NCBI GenBank assembly: GCA_022457155.1 | Contig: JAJGOT010000053.1 | Location: 248,001 to 312,000 of the forward strand | DNA length: 64,000 nucleotides | Direction of reading: 5' to 3' | From: Cladopsammia gracilis | Lineage: Eukaryota > Cnidaria > Anthozoa > Scleractinia > Dendrophylliidae | Part shown: one piece after another, positions 62,860-64,000 of the stretch | Position numbering within the stretch: position 1 is the first letter of the stretch | Layout of the letters: the number at the start of each line of letters is the position of its first letter | Made by a program: the position numbers and the translations under genes | Notes under the pieces: model-generated | The model's database searches: none | Seen by the model: only the letters and a program-made list of their open reading frames with translations | What the model was told of the DNA's origin: nothing

Positions 62860-64000
62860 AATAGAACAATATTCGGTACATTAGTGACTTACAGCGACGC
62901 AAAACCGGGTGGTTTTGGGGACTGGGGCAGAGGCTGGTTGGGGGGGGGGTCACGTGGAGCTTGAATTTGTTGTTTGTTGGTAATGAGGTGGGCTAGTAGT
63001 TGAGTCAAAATCAGATGCTTTCGAACAATTATGAGTAGTATTATATTGTACCTTAACTTTATTTGTGATCCCTAACAAAATAGTTGACTATTCTTGGACG
63101 ATTTCGGTGTCATTCTTAACCTGGTGGTAAGTAGTGTGCAGATTTAGAAAGAGAATGACGTCGTCGTCACGGCGTCCTTTTTGGAGGAATTGTAACGAAT
63201 ATATAACGAGACAACCACAAAATGTCTTCTGTTCAGATTTCAACTTTGATATCAAGTACTTATTTCTAAAAATATCACGATAATAACATATAATCTTATA
63301 TTTTTCCCTAAAAACGTGTTTTGTACGATTGACCTAAACCACAGGGAACCCAAACGCTGTATTGCATGTAGCTACAACATAATCATTTAATAAAAATATT
63401 GCCATTTACCTGTGTTCCTGTTTCTTTTTTAGTCATTTTGGAAGCGATTTGAATCAGAGCGAAGACGGTTGACCTTTCAGCGTCGATTCGCTCCGTTTAC
63501 AGCTACGGGCTAAGCGGGATCGAGTCTGTAAAAGCGGCCAGTCGGATGATAGTGAATACGCTTCGTTTTATAGCTACGGGCTAAGCGTGATCGATTCTGT
63601 AAATGCAGCCCGGGAAACAGTCGGATGATCGTGAATAGCAATACGGACAAAACTATCGTTTCAGACAAACAACTTACCAAATGTGTTGCTTAATAAATCT
63701 GAGATTCAGCGAAACCTTCTCTCACAACTCAATGAAAATTATTATTTGCAAACTCAAAACCGTGCGTTATACACTGGACGAAAAAATGGATTTACTCAGG
63801 TTTGCAGGTGGAGCAAATATGTAGCAAATTTGGGGCTCTAAATTTGAACCGAATTTGCGCTTGGTGTAAAGTTAACGTGAACATAAATATTTGTTCCGGT
63901 TGAATTCACGTGCAAATGTCACGTAAATGTTGATTTTTGTATCAAATTTGCCTCACGTTTGCTACCGAGGCAAATTTCTAACTTTCACATAATTGCCAAA
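62860..64000. other. No gene recognised
   Basis: A GC-tract (G9 near 62940) and a short tandem duplication around CGCTCCGTTT...AGCTACGGGCTAAGCG...GATCG (63488-63530 and 63551-63605) are visible; nothing else can be supported. Confidence 0.4.

Overview
The window is animal genomic DNA dominated by mobile elements, most likely from a cnidarian and probably an anthozoan such as a stony coral. That placement is inferred from content: a TRAF-type (RING, TRAF zinc finger, coiled coil, MATH) gene family, DIRS and Penelope-like remnants, CR1/L2-like LINE pieces, many MITEs, tRNA-derived repeats and a Maverick/Polinton. No intact ordinary host gene was found.

Region by region: 1-5.3 kb holds inverted-repeat elements, tRNA-like sequences and DIRS remnants. 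5.3-13.4 kb is mostly unassigned repeat-rich DNA with a poly-G/poly-C bounded element and a second DIRS remnant. At 13.5 kb a TRAF-like gene begins, and its RING exon is split by a 17,262-bp Polinton (13699-30960). The rest of that TRAF copy follows at 30.96-45.2 kb, with its introns filled by tRNA-like palindromes, a LINE fragment and copies of a 1.15-kb repeat. 45.9-47.4 kb is a scrambled Penelope-like element with a hammerhead ribozyme. 47.4-53.2 kb holds MITE-like elements, a LINE 3' end and a 54-bp minisatellite. 53.8-58 kb is a second, decayed TRAF copy. 58-64 kb holds tRNA-like and MITE repeats and no recognisable gene.

The Polinton is the main object. It has 211-bp terminal inverted repeats that differ at one position, and a perfect 6-bp target duplication (TGCGGA), so the insertion looks recent. 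Minus-strand genes, from the centre leftward, are: an uncharacterised protein broken by a frameshift, a minor capsid (penton-like) protein, a small basic protein, the major capsid protein, a pVI-like core protein, an adenain-like protease, a zinc ribbon, a phospholipase A2, a DDE integrase with chromodomain, and a B-family DNA polymerase. Plus-strand genes, rightward, are: a packaging ATPase, a collagen/phage-fibre-like protein, a small acidic protein, a membrane protein, SAP-domain proteins and two paralogous proteins. Together they form a complete virion-plus-replication set, so the element may be a virus-like transposon.

The most novel signals lie inside this Polinton. (1) The integrase frame has no start codon before its first catalytic Asp, and overlaps the PLA2 gene at a textbook -1 frameshift signal: G GGA AAC, a 7-nt spacer, then an 11-bp GC-rich stem. 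(2) The protease frame opens exactly at an A AAA AAG heptamer inside the upstream core-protein gene. (3) Perfect short hairpins sit at the 3' ends of at least seven genes. (4) A GC-rich, multi-hairpin, possibly pseudoknotted RNA-like block lies at 28.33-28.60 kb.
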